Shown here: piece by piece, positions 26,969-34,625 of the stretch
Position numbering within the stretch: position 1 is the stretch's first letter
How the letters are laid out: each line of letters begins with the position of its first letter
DNA from: Bacillus cereus group sp. RP43
Lineage (GTDB): Bacteria; Bacillota; Bacilli; Bacillales; Bacillaceae_G
Direction: 5' to 3'
Assembly (NCBI RefSeq): GCF_040459645.1
Contig: NZ_JARVHQ010000001.1
Coordinates: 3,038,001 to 3,102,000, forward strand
Length of the DNA stretch: 64,000 nt
The notes under the pieces: generated by a model
What the model was told of the DNA's origin: nothing
Seen by the model: the letters and a program-made list of their open reading frames with translations, nothing else
The model's database searches: none
Made by a program: the position numbers and the translations under genes

Positions 26969-28309
26969 TTAAATAATCCCTATTACATTTAAAAAGACAA
27001 TAATTATTGCAAGTGGTGCTACAAACCGAAGTAAAAATGCCCAGCAAGTAAATACTTTCTTTCCGTAATTTCCACCTACAAAAAATTCTGCTTCTAGTAC
27101 TTTCTTTTCCATTTTGAATGACACGAAAATACTAATAAATAGCGCTCCAAGTGGCATTAATATATTACTAGATAAGAAATCTACTGCATCAAAAATATTC
27201 TTTCCAAAAATCGTAATATCACTCCATACTCCAAATGATAACGCAGATGGTATACCTACTAAGAAAATGCAAAAACCAATGATCCATGATAGTTTCGTTC
27301 TTCTTTCTTGTTCACCATTTGCTAATGCTGAAACAACCGTCTCTAGTAGAGAAAATGCCGATGTTAATGTGGCAAATGTAAATAGCGCAAGAAATACTGT
27401 TAAGAACAATCCGCCAAATGGAATTTGACTAAATACAGATGGTAATACGATAAATAGTAATCCAGGCCCTTCCGTCGGCTCCATTCCTAATGAAAATACT
27501 GCTGGGAAAATGGCAAGACCTGCAAATAAAGAGACGAATAAATTTAATCCAACAATTGTTATTGCTGATTTTGGTAAACCTTCTTTTTTATTTAAATAGG
27601 AACTATACGTAACCATAATTGATATTCCGATACTAATCGCAAAGAATGATTGGCCCATTGCGAACAAAATACTTTCTGAAGTAATCTTTGAGAAATCTGG
27701 TTGTAAGAAAAACTTCACACCTTGCATTGCATTATCCAATGTTAATGAACGAATAATAAGGGCGACAAATAAAACGAACAATGCTGGTAACATATATTTA
27801 CTTGCTTTTTCAATTCCGTTTTGTACACCTTTTGATACAACCCATATCGTAATGAACATAAAAGCGAAATGTCCAGTAATAGCCCAAACCGGATTTCCAA
27901 TTGTTTCAGTAAATAACAAACCGTAATTTTGTCCCGGAGTAATAAGTTGTCCAGTTACTCCTCTGAATAAATAAATTAGTACCCATCCACCTACAACACT
28001 ATAAAATGAAAGTAGTATAAAACAAGTTCCAACACCAAGGCGTCCTATCCAGTGCCAGCCTGTATTTGGTGCGATACTTTTAAATGCTCCAACTGCTTGT
28101 TTCTGCGTACTGCGTCCAATCATAAATTCAGCTATTAATAGCGGGAGACCAATTAATACAGTAAATAATATAAAAATTAAAAAGAAAGCTCCTCCCCCGC
28201 TCTTTCCAGCAATATAAGGAAACTTCCATATTGCGCCTAGTCCAATTGCTGATCCTGCTGCTGCCATTATAAAACCTAATTTCGAAGTCCATTGCTCCGT
28301 CTGTTTCAT
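26969..28309 (-). CDS. Sodium-dependent transporter, NSS/SNF family
   Basis: 446 aa with about 12 membrane helices. The N-terminus has the NSS signature [35 protein letters not shown], which forms the Na+ and substrate sites of LeuT-type transporters, and [20 protein letters not shown] in TM6. It should import an amino acid with Na+. A T-box leader directly upstream (28401-28668) places it under tRNA control. The likely specifier CUC suggests leucine or another branched-chain amino acid as the sensed nutrient. SD AGGAGGAAAATAAA before ATG 28309. Confidence 0.9.
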   Translation of the reverse strand: MKQTEQWTSKLGFIMAAAGSAIGLGAIWKFPYIAGKSGGGAFFLIFILFTVLIGLPLLIAEFMIGRSTQKQAVGAFKSIAPNTGWHWIGRLGVGTCFILLSFYSVVGGWVLIYLFRGVTGQLITPGQNYGLLFTETIGNPVWAITGHFAFMFITIWVVSKGVQNGIEKASKYMLPALFVLFVALIIRSLTLDNAMQGVKFFLQPDFSKITSESILFAMGQSFFAISIGISIMVTYSSYLNKKEGLPKSAITIVGLNLFVSLFAGLAIFPAVFSLGMEPTEGPGLLFIVLPSVFSQIPFGGLFLTVFLALFTFATLTSAFSLLETVVSALANGEQERRTKLSWIIGFCIFLVGIPSALSFGVWSDITIFGKNIFDAVDFLSSNILMPLGALFISIFVSFKMEKKVLEAEFFVGGNYGKKVFTCWAFLLRFVAPLAIIIVFLNVIGII

Positions 28310-28400
28310 TTTATTTTCCTCCTAATTAAATCTTTTTATATAAATAAATAAATTTTATAAACCTATCCAAATAAACCCTCCATTTCTTTTTCTATAAAAT

Positions 28401-28447
28401 AAAAAATGGCCCAGCATCTCTTTATATAAAGAGACGCTAAGCCATTT
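28401..28447 (-). terminator. T-box regulated terminator
   Basis: AAATGGCTTAGCGTCTCTTTA pairs imperfectly with the complementary TAAAGAGATGCTGGGCCATTT, followed by a T-run on the minus strand. It is the attenuator hairpin of the NSS T-box. Confidence 0.85.
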
Positions 28448-28668
28448 ACTTAACGCGGTACCACCCTTATTGATTCCATTATGAATCCACCTTAGTAGTA
28501 ATCGTTTGATTACAAACCTAATATCGAAGGTTAACCGTTAAGATTTACTAAGAATGTAATTCCGTTCTACCTTACTGCTCCTAGGCGAGTTCAGGATGTC
28601 ATTTGACTATGTCGCACCAACCCATAGCTCTCTGCACAAATACATGACCTTACTACTCCTATTCAACA
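28401..28668 (-). promoter_or_regulatory. T-box riboswitch (probable leucine, CUC specifier)
   Basis: On the minus strand the order is stem I with AGTAGTAA (specifier-loop 5' side), GGTTGGTGCGA apical region, 3' specifier loop TGAACTCG, then the antiterminator T-box AAGGGTGGTACCGCG and a terminator. This is a complete T-box leader. By alignment of the specifier loop (TGAA-NNN-purine before the closing stem) the codon is CUC, leucine. It senses the charging state of tRNA and opens transcription of the NSS transporter when tRNALeu is uncharged. Confidence 0.88.
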
Positions 28669-28711
28669 CATTTTAATATTTAGAATATATTTTCTTTTGA
28701 AATTAATATGA

Positions 28712-28740
28712 AGTATATCGGTTATATTTGTTACTGTCAA
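28712..28740 (-). promoter_or_regulatory. Promoter of the NSS T-box transcript
   Basis: TTGACA, 17 bases, TATACT on the minus strand, about 40 bases before T-box stem I. Confidence 0.7.
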
Positions 28741-28828
28741 GGTATATATGAATTTTTTGTTGAAAAAGGATTTTTATAAAACCACATAGAAAATATTTAC
28801 AAATAAAAACATAAGGAGAAAATACGTT

Positions 28829-29755
28829 ATGTCACTTTTAAAGAATGGATGTTTTTTTATTATCCGCTCACTGTTCATTATCCTTGGTATTATTGGGATT
28901 TGTTCTTTACCACAATTGTTTTTTGGTACACCTCCAAGTTCATCCGCATCGCTAGCTATACAACCAACACCTACTTTACAATTTAATTTTAGTAACTATT
29001 TCGATTCGATATCAAATGTTATTTCTTCTTTATTTCACCCTACAAGTATTACTTATAAAATTAGCAATGCTGGCACTCAGTCGCCAGACCGTGATCTTTT
29101 TCCATATTTACTAGAATCATATACGCATACATTAACTATTATGATTTGTGCCTTCCTTATCGCCGTACTTCTTTCTACTACTTTTACTATACTTACATTT
29201 TACTTTCCTAAACGTATTCAATCTCTTATTCTTAAAACTTTACATATACTAGAATCATTGCCAGACTTATTTTTTGTCGTCTGTGTACAGTTATTTGTCA
29301 TTTGGATTTATAAAAATACAAATATACTCGTTACGGTTCCTTTTTCTACTATGCAAGAAAAAACATATTTGTTACCGATATTAACACTGAGTATTTTACC
29401 GATTATTTACTTATACAAAATTTGTTTGTTAAATTATAACGATGAGCTGCAAAAGGATTATATAAACGTTGCGGTCGCAAAAGGATTAAAACCGTTTTAC
29501 ATTTTATATAAACACGTGCTTATCAATGCCTTACTCTCCATCTTTTATAATGCAAAATCTATTTTTTTATTTATGATTTCCAATATGATCGTACTGGAGT
29601 ATTTATTTAATTCCTACGGCTTATTTAAATTTTTAATTATGCATCAAACACCTGAAATTATTACGGTAAGTATATTAATTTTAACAATTCCATTCTATCT
29701 CTCCTTTGAACTATTAAAACGCATTTTACCAGGAAGAAGGGATTTACATGCTTAA
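28829..29755 (+). CDS. ABC transporter permease, Opp/Dpp type (first subunit)
   Basis: 308 aa with about six membrane helices. The N-terminal helix and extracytoplasmic loop (about 8-95) precede the BPD_transp_1 domain, with the EAA-like loop NVAVAKGLKPFYILYKHVLINALLSIF facing the ATPase. The order resembles DppB/OppB. SD AAGGAG before ATG 28829. The gene overlaps the next permease by 8 bases. No ATPase or substrate-binding protein gene is adjacent, so the transporter must borrow them from elsewhere or be incomplete. The substrate is unknown. Confidence 0.8.
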   Translation: MSLLKNGCFFIIRSLFIILGIIGICSLPQLFFGTPPSSSASLAIQPTPTLQFNFSNYFDSISNVISSLFHPTSITYKISNAGTQSPDRDLFPYLLESYTHTLTIMICAFLIAVLLSTTFTILTFYFPKRIQSLILKTLHILESLPDLFFVVCVQLFVIWIYKNTNILVTVPFSTMQEKTYLLPILTLSILPIIYLYKICLLNYNDELQKDYINVAVAKGLKPFYILYKHVLINALLSIFYNAKSIFLFMISNMIVLEYLFNSYGLFKFLIMHQTPEIITVSILILTIPFYLSFELLKRILPGRRDLHA

Positions 29756-30713
29756 AAAGGTAGTTTTTAATATACGATTTTTAATCGGTCTTTTTATTTT
29801 AGTAACTATTATTATTTCAAGTTTTATTACGAAAGAGAAAGTAGACGCAGGAAAAATCAAACCTGTTCCTGCTTATCGATATATCAACGATAAAATAACT
29901 AGTACTGCCCCAGCACCGCCCTCTTTTTCTCACCCTCTCGGTGTTGATAAAGAAGGAAATGATGTTTTAATTTGGACTCTATATGATGCAAAAACACCAA
30001 TTTTTTATGCTGTACTTATTAGCTTTTTCCGTATCGTCTTTTCACTTATACTCGGTATTCTTCATGCATACTTTTATCGATACGTACGCTTTTTAGATGT
30101 TCTATTTGAAACATTCCAATACGTCCCTACTACCTTATTAGCAATTTTTTTATTATCACCAGTATTGTTTGTATCTCCAGAGGATGAACACCTTTGGCTT
30201 ACTTACACGCTTTCGGTTTTAATTTTTATTAGTGTACCTAATTTAGTACAACTTTTCAGCAATGAAATTCGTTTATTACTACAAAATGAATTTGTGACAA
30301 GTTCTAAAACATTAGGTGGTGGTTTTTTTCACATTTGCAAATTACATTTAAAACCCTTTCTTACGCCAAAAATTTTCATTTGGATAAATCAACAAATGCT
30401 GCAAGCTTTAGTTTTATTACTGCATTTAGCACTATTTCAAACCATTTCATTTAACATTGCTGGTACACTTGTTTTACTTGGTCACCATCATCAGTTTTTA
30501 AATGTTTTACCTTGGATAGCATTCGGCCCCGTTTTATTTTTCACTATCGTTATATTAGCTGTGTATATGATGTTATCTGGAATGCAAAATGCACTAAAAA
30601 ATGAATTGGTCCATATCGATAACTCTCTTTTATTAAGTGTATTAGCAAAAGAAAAGAGAGAAAAAAGAAATCTTCTTTTTTCGTTCAAACAGAGATTTAT
30701 GACAAAACATTAA
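29748..30713 (+). CDS. ABC transporter permease, Opp/Dpp type (second subunit)
   Basis: 321 aa. It has an N-terminal helix (about 7-27), then a SFSHPLGVDKEGNDVL segment, the standard DppC/OppC lead-in to the permease domain, and an EAA-like loop (VTSSKTLGGGFFHICKLHLKPFL). It is translationally coupled to the preceding permease. Together they form a heterodimeric peptide-type channel. The C-terminus is strongly basic (KEKREKRNLLFSFKQRF). No terminator is evident in the next 100 bases. Confidence 0.8.
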   Translation: MLKKVVFNIRFLIGLFILVTIIISSFITKEKVDAGKIKPVPAYRYINDKITSTAPAPPSFSHPLGVDKEGNDVLIWTLYDAKTPIFYAVLISFFRIVFSLILGILHAYFYRYVRFLDVLFETFQYVPTTLLAIFLLSPVLFVSPEDEHLWLTYTLSVLIFISVPNLVQLFSNEIRLLLQNEFVTSSKTLGGGFFHICKLHLKPFLTPKIFIWINQQMLQALVLLLHLALFQTISFNIAGTLVLLGHHHQFLNVLPWIAFGPVLFFTIVILAVYMMLSGMQNALKNELVHIDNSLLLSVLAKEKREKRNLLFSFKQRFMTKH

Positions 30714-31354
30714 CAGCAATGCCCAATTGTATATTAATCATCTAAATCGTCTTTATCTTCTTTTTGTTACGCCGCTTCTTTTTGCTGAATAGCTTTTATC
30801 TATCGATGTAGTAGACATGATTACAATCCCTATAACATCTACCCATTAAAACATAATTTAAGATGACTTCAAAAAATAATACAACCCTTTATTTCCCCCT
30901 CAACTATCGTCGTATACTGTACATAGCCATTACAATCTATAAAACAACAATAAAAATTTAACACTTAATGCACTTATAAAATTATATTGCTCTGTTAAAT
31001 TTCTACGCTTAAACGCAAAAAAGCACTTGTTGCCTTTAATTGACGATCAAGCGCTTTAAGTTCATATGTTTTTAAGTAGCGTAAATTTGTAAGTTTTGTA
31101 GTAACAGTATGACACCTTTTGTACATCATGACACATACTATATTAAAACTTACGAGTTTGTACGAGTTCGTTAGTTTAATATACATTCCATGTGTTTATA
31201 TTTATCGCCCGGTAAAATGTCATCTCGCCTAAGCTCGTACTTTGTTTTCTATTCTATCATTGCACATTGTACTCCATGATGGTACTACCTTCATGGGCTC
31301 TGAATTTCAGCATATCATCATTCATGTTGTCCAAAGCATAAATATCTCATAAAA
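30714..31354. other. Gene-poor region between core genes and toxin-immunity locus
   Basis: About 640 bases. It contains a terminator-like hairpin near 31018-31060 (AGCACTTG/CAAGCGCT) that resembles the one at 31355-31393 and may be left over from an earlier toxin-immunity cassette. Short ORFs here (30753-30818, 30995-31186, 31257-31325) have no family match and weak start signals. No RNA gene is recognisable. Confidence 0.4.
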
Positions 31355-31393
31355 AGCACCTGATGCCCTAAAAGGAAATCAAGTGCTTTTTAG
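31355..31393 (-). terminator. Terminator of the Imm3-like gene
   Basis: AAAAGCACCTGAT pairs with ATCAAGTGCTTTT (one mismatch) about 60 bases after the stop of the gene at 31450. Confidence 0.75.
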
Positions 31394-31449
31394 TTAATTA
31401 CATCATCAATTCATAATTTAAAAATATTCTTGTTCAATTTCGCAAATAA

Positions 31450-31806
31450 CTACTCGGAATAAGGGTTATAATCTATCTCAACCTTACTAAGACCATCTAA
31501 TACTTTCTCTATCCTATTAGTCAAGTCTGCTATTTCTTCATGTGTCAGTTCGTTTGTAACATCTAAATCTTTAAACATACTTAATCTCTTTGTTATCCCT
31601 TCAACATACCCAATAAAGACCTTATTTTTGGATAACAATATTTCACCTACAGCAGTATCAACAATAAAGTCTTCTACCTTTCCAAGATTTATATATTCAT
31701 TAACAGTTCTTGCTATTGCATATTCATGTCCCCTATTTAATTTTAAATAATCATTATAGTCTTCGTTAATCGCCTCAAATATTTCATTATATTCCCAGTC
31801 TTCCAT
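31450..31806 (-). CDS. Immunity protein, Imm3-like
   Basis: 118 aa, acidic and all-alpha in appearance, starting MEDWEYNEIFEAINEDYNDYL. The pattern 'W-E-Y-N-E-x-F-E-A...' and AVGEILLSKNKVFIGYVEGI matches my memory of the Imm3 family, which neutralises toxins of the polymorphic class. It follows the deaminase tip by 15 bases with a good SD (GAGGAG), so it is the expected antidote for that tip. The cytoplasmic location and small acidic nature fit an immunity protein. The family name needs a profile check. Confidence 0.6.
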   Translation of the reverse strand: MEDWEYNEIFEAINEDYNDYLKLNRGHEYAIARTVNEYINLGKVEDFIVDTAVGEILLSKNKVFIGYVEGITKRLSMFKDLDVTNELTHEEIADLTNRIEKVLDGLSKVEIDYNPYSE

Positions 31807-31821
31807 GATATAACTCCTCTT

Positions 31822-32334
31822 TTATGGTTTAAGTCTTTCACCGTTATTGTGAATAACTTCCAATTCAATATTCTTATATTTATTAGCAAATTCAGCTATT
31901 ACTTTGCTACAACTATCACACGTATCTAGTTCTGTGAATAACTTAATTTTACCAGTAGCATTTACATCATCACCCAGTTTTAAAGCAATTTCATTCGAAA
32001 TCTTATACTCAGTGTCAGAATCTCGCATATAAGGTTTTCCATCTTTACCAGGTGCTAGAGATGCCTCAAAAATTGGCTCATTTGGTTTTAATGAAATTTC
32101 AGGAACTTTTTCTTCTAAATTCCCTTTAAATTCATCTATTTTACTTGAAGCATAAAACTCCTTTTTGTTTAAACTATTAACATCCACTTCTGCAAGGGCA
32201 AAATTACCAGCTTTTTTATATTTACTTGATAAATTCCCTCTTAGCTCTTTCACTCTATCAATTATATGTGCTTCCGCTACTAAATCTATTTGTCTCGTTG
32301 GATACACTTTTCCCGTACCCTTATAGTTGTTATC
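31822..32334 (-). pseudogene. Orphan toxin tip: BURPS668_1122-type deaminase domain
   Basis: An open frame without a normal start; a TGA lies at 32335-32337, and only a GTG at 32307 with a distant AAGGG is available. The product (about 161-170 aa) contains NFALAEVDV (the AE of the deaminase active site) and a C-terminal LDTCDSCSKVIAEF, the zinc-binding CxxC. This is the toxin-deaminase family often found as the C-terminal tip of WXG/LXG and Rhs toxins. It lacks any trafficking domain, as expected of a displaced cassette stored downstream of a full toxin gene. The Imm3-like gene follows at once. Confidence 0.65.
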
Positions 32335-32364
32335 TCACGCTAATTTTTAATTAGCGATTTTTTC
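32335..32364 (+). terminator. Terminator-like hairpin
   Basis: CGCTAAT and ATTAGCG pair around a T-rich loop and are followed by ATTTTTTC on the plus strand. It sits at the broken 5' edge of the deaminase tip. Confidence 0.5.
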
Positions 32365-32369
32365 AATAC

Positions 32370-32413
32370 ACTCAACAAAAGAGACCTCAAATATGAGGTC
32401 TCTTTTGTTGAGT
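32370..32413 (-). terminator. 44-bp perfect hairpin after the toxin immunity gene
   Basis: Two perfectly complementary 20-base arms (ACTCAACAAAAGAGACCTCA and its complement) around AATA. The inner core GAGACCTCA...TGAGGTCTCTTTT is a terminator on both strands. It ends the transcript of the immunity gene at 32555-32944. Confidence 0.75.
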
Positions 32414-32554
32414 CTTCTTCATCTATAACTTCCTCTTTACTTATTCAATATCAGACAATCTTCCTTATTGAAATATAATAAAATCCTAATAAAAACGCGT
32501 TCTTCAAAAAGTTCTTTTTCTGCCCTTCGAATCTAGTAAAACGGCTATAAGATA

Positions 32555-32944
32555 TTACAAATTTAAGCTACGCTTAACTTGTACTAATAAATCCATTAAT
32601 CCATTTCTTTCTGGATTTTTTTTCACTTCTTTTTTTACATGTTCTTCCAAATAATTATAAAAAGTTTCAAAGTCCAAATACACTTGTTGTTCAGACTCCA
32701 CAGCTGGAGAATCTAATTCAACTAACACATGCTTATCATCTAAAGGTGTAGGTAGCTGTGACATATCAAATTCATCTAAATCAGACTGAAAATGAACAAA
32801 TACTATTTCTTGTCCAAACCCCTCTTTTTTTACAAAAAAACTCAAAGCTCTTTCCAAGTACTTACCGTTTATAAAGTTAAAATATATTGACATCAATTCA
32901 TCGTTTTTCTCTTTATCTTCAATAAATTCAAAATTACTATTCAT
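32555..32944 (-). CDS. Immunity protein for the EndoU-like toxin (CdiI-type)
   Basis: 129 aa, acidic, starting MNSNFEFIEDKEKNDELMS, with a Phe-rich core (FNFINGKYLERALSFFVKKEGF) and no signal or membrane helix. Its ATG lies 33 bases after the original stop codon of the interrupted toxin gene (32978-32980) with SD AGGAGGAT, so before transposon insertion it was the next gene in the toxin operon. Position strongly supports an immunity role. I associate the sequence loosely with ribonuclease-toxin immunity proteins annotated as CdiI. It now lies outside the transposon, cut off from the toxin promoter. Confidence 0.65.
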   Translation of the reverse strand: MNSNFEFIEDKEKNDELMSIYFNFINGKYLERALSFFVKKEGFGQEIVFVHFQSDLDEFDMSQLPTPLDDKHVLVELDSPAVESEQQVYLDFETFYNYLEEHVKKEVKKNPERNGLMDLLVQVKRSLNL

Positions 32945-32977
32945 TTTATCCTCCTATAAATATTGTATCTTATAATA

Positions 32978-33037
32978 TCAGTCTAGAATTGGGAAAAAGT
33001 TAGTTATCTCCCCAGTATCATTTAAATAACCTCTGAA
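32978..33037 (-). pseudogene. 3' fragment of the interrupted toxin gene (19 codons plus stop)
   Basis: Reading the minus strand from the target duplication gives FRGYLNDTGEITNFFPILD and then TGA. When joined at the CTTCA duplication to the 5' part ending ...TASNGLK (50117), the frame is continuous and recreates the standard EndoU-like C-terminus (GY...G-x-I-x-x-F-P). This is the missing tail of the toxin encoded at 50117-51427. Confidence 0.9.
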
Positions 33038-33042
33038 CTTCA
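33038..33042. repeat. Target site duplication, left copy (CTTCA)
   Basis: CTTCA immediately outside the left transposon terminus. The identical pentamer follows the right terminus at 50117-50121. Five-base duplications are the rule for Tn7-type transposition. Confidence 0.92.
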
Positions 33043-33173
33043 TGTGATTTGAATCATAAGCCCGCCACAAATTGAACCATAACATTGCCAGAAAGCATTA
33101 TTTTTAGAGAACATTCTTGTAATTTTTGAAGCATAACATTGCCATAAATCTTTTTTTAACTCATAAACTTGCC
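33043..33173. repeat. Left transposon end with four putative TnsB sites
   Basis: The terminal repeat starts at 33043 (TGTGATTTGAATCATAAG). Copies of the 16-bp motif GAAnCATAAnnTTGCC, all in the same orientation, start at 33051 (divergent GCCCGCC version), 33074, 33128 and 33158 (divergent 5' end). Confidence 0.8.
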
Positions 33174-33255
33174 TCAAAAAATAGTAGTAGTCCATCTCCA
33201 ACATTTAAAATCAAATATTTTTTCATTGGAAATCCCTTATACAATTGAAAGTTAT
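33174..33255. other. Spacer between left end and nuclease-like gene
   Basis: About 80 AT-rich bases without a clear terminator or gene; the stop of the nuclease-like gene is at 33256. Confidence 0.3.
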
Positions 33256-34185
33256 TTATCTTTTTCTTAGACAGAGAATCATTCTATTTGTTATTTCATT
33301 TATCATTTGTTTATCATAGTGTGCTAAATCAAAATATTCTATTTCACCATATCGAGCTTTATAAAATGCTACTTTTTTTATCTCCAAATCTTTATTAGTA
33401 TCTGGCCAATCACTACTATTTAAAGTTACTGAAATTTCATTTAAAAAATAATACCCAATCAATTGTGCTACTTCTTTCCAAGAGTATCCTAATGCTTTTC
33501 CGCTTTTGAAGTCATACAAAACTCCATCAATAATTATATCGCCATCTGCTCCCCCCACCATTAAAGAAGCAATACCAAAGGTTGGGTTATATATTACTTT
33601 GCTTTTTTGCGAGATAATTTTAGTAATAAGAAACTTTTCTTGAAACACTCTGCACATATATTCTAATTCTTTTTTAATTTCTTCTGCTGGATCTGAAAAG
33701 TGACTTTTTTTAGCATCTATTGGTGGCAATCCACTCCGAAAAATTTGTTCCAATTTAGCTAAATAGCATGCTGCAGTAACTAATGAGCCAATCTCGTTCT
33801 TTCCTTTAACAAATGATTTAAATTGCTTAATGGATTTCTTATATTTATAATTCAACCTAAATGAGTTATAAACAGACTTTTTAAAGAAACCTTTCATTAT
33901 GTTTAAACCATTTTCTGCATTTATTTTTTTAAAGAAATCTTCTGAATTACTAATAACTATTTGGGCAATCATTGCTCTAGCTAAGTAATCAAATGCAGTT
34001 CCTACCAATGAAGCTTGATATGGATTGGTCAAAGTATATGGAACTACCATCTCATATTCTTTAGTAAAAGCAGATTTACCAGACAACGTGTAAAACTCGT
34101 TCTTCTTAGGAATTATTTCTCTCAATATAGATTGAAATTCTTTATCACGTTCTTTAGAACTTTTAAGAATGCTTGTTAACGACAT
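33256..34185 (-). CDS. PD-(D/E)XK nuclease-like protein (RecB/Cas4 type) in the transposon
   Basis: 309 aa, no family name recognised. Visible features are VGTAFDYLARAMI (about 61-73), like the G-x-x-x-[H/D] motif I of RecB nucleases; GADGDIIIDGVLYDFKSGK (about 212-230) with metal-binding Asp and D-x-K; and QLIGYY (about 241-246), the QxxxY motif. These fit the RecB/Cas4 branch of the PD-(D/E)XK fold. It is the gene nearest the left end and lies beyond the tniQ terminator with its own 400-base upstream region and SD (AAGGTGATTTA), so it is expressed separately. It could be an accessory transposition factor or a defence gene. Confidence 0.65.
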   Translation of the reverse strand: MSLTSILKSSKERDKEFQSILREIIPKKNEFYTLSGKSAFTKEYEMVVPYTLTNPYQASLVGTAFDYLARAMIAQIVISNSEDFFKKINAENGLNIMKGFFKKSVYNSFRLNYKYKKSIKQFKSFVKGKNEIGSLVTAACYLAKLEQIFRSGLPPIDAKKSHFSDPAEEIKKELEYMCRVFQEKFLITKIISQKSKVIYNPTFGIASLMVGGADGDIIIDGVLYDFKSGKALGYSWKEVAQLIGYYFLNEISVTLNSSDWPDTNKDLEIKKVAFYKARYGEIEYFDLAHYDKQMINEITNRMILCLRKR

Positions 34186-34562
34186 TAAATCACCTTTTTC
34201 ATTATTATTACGATATATAATTATAGATAAATTTATTTTTGTTATTTAACCTCTTTCCCCTTATTTATCAAGTTATTAATCGTCCATATTAGTACAACAC
34301 AATAGATTTAGCTTTAGTTCGAAATTAAGTTTGATTGCAACTCACTTAAAATTCTTTATTTAAAAGAGGATAAATATGAGAATTCTCTTACAAATATTGT
34401 GACTTTATTCTAAATTAATATATACAACAAATTACATTTTTTCAATTAATATCTCTATACATTGAGTAATAATAAAGTCGTTTTGTAAAAGTATTTTTTA
34501 AATAGAAAACATAAGTTTATCTGAAGTACAAATATATTAGTACTCCAACAAATCTTTAAAAC
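34186..34562. other. AT-rich intergenic region inside the transposon
   Basis: About 380 bases upstream of the nuclease-like gene. It must contain that gene's promoter; I see no ORF with a ribosome-binding site and no repeat matching the transposon ends. Confidence 0.4.
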
Positions 34563-34601
34563 AAAAAAATCAAATTCTGATAAAGAATTTGATTTTTTCA
34601 T
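34563..34601 (-). terminator. Terminator of the tns operon
   Basis: AAATCAAATTCT pairs with AGAATTTGATTT around a short loop with flanking A and T runs, directly after the tniQ stop. Confidence 0.85.
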
Positions 34602-34625
34602 CTAATTAACCAAGATTACCAAATT

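Noticed and set aside
30753..30818. 21-aa basic peptide ORF (MSTTSIDKSYSAKRSG...)
   Set aside because: A weak AGGGAT element precedes the ATG, but there is no terminator or family support.
30995..31186. 63-aa minus-strand ORF as an integrase-like fragment
   Set aside because: No ribosome-binding site, and part of it translates a terminator-like hairpin; the resemblance to recombinase helices is too weak.
31257..31325. 22-aa minus-strand ORF (MNDDMLKFRAHEG...)
   Set aside because: No usable Shine-Dalgarno and no conserved context; it may be a scrap of an older toxin cassette.
33043..33173. Repeats at the left end as a CRISPR array or plasmid-type iterons
   Set aside because: Spacing is irregular (23, 54 and 30 bases), copies diverge, and the same motif forms the right transposon terminus with a target duplication, so end-binding sites explain them better.
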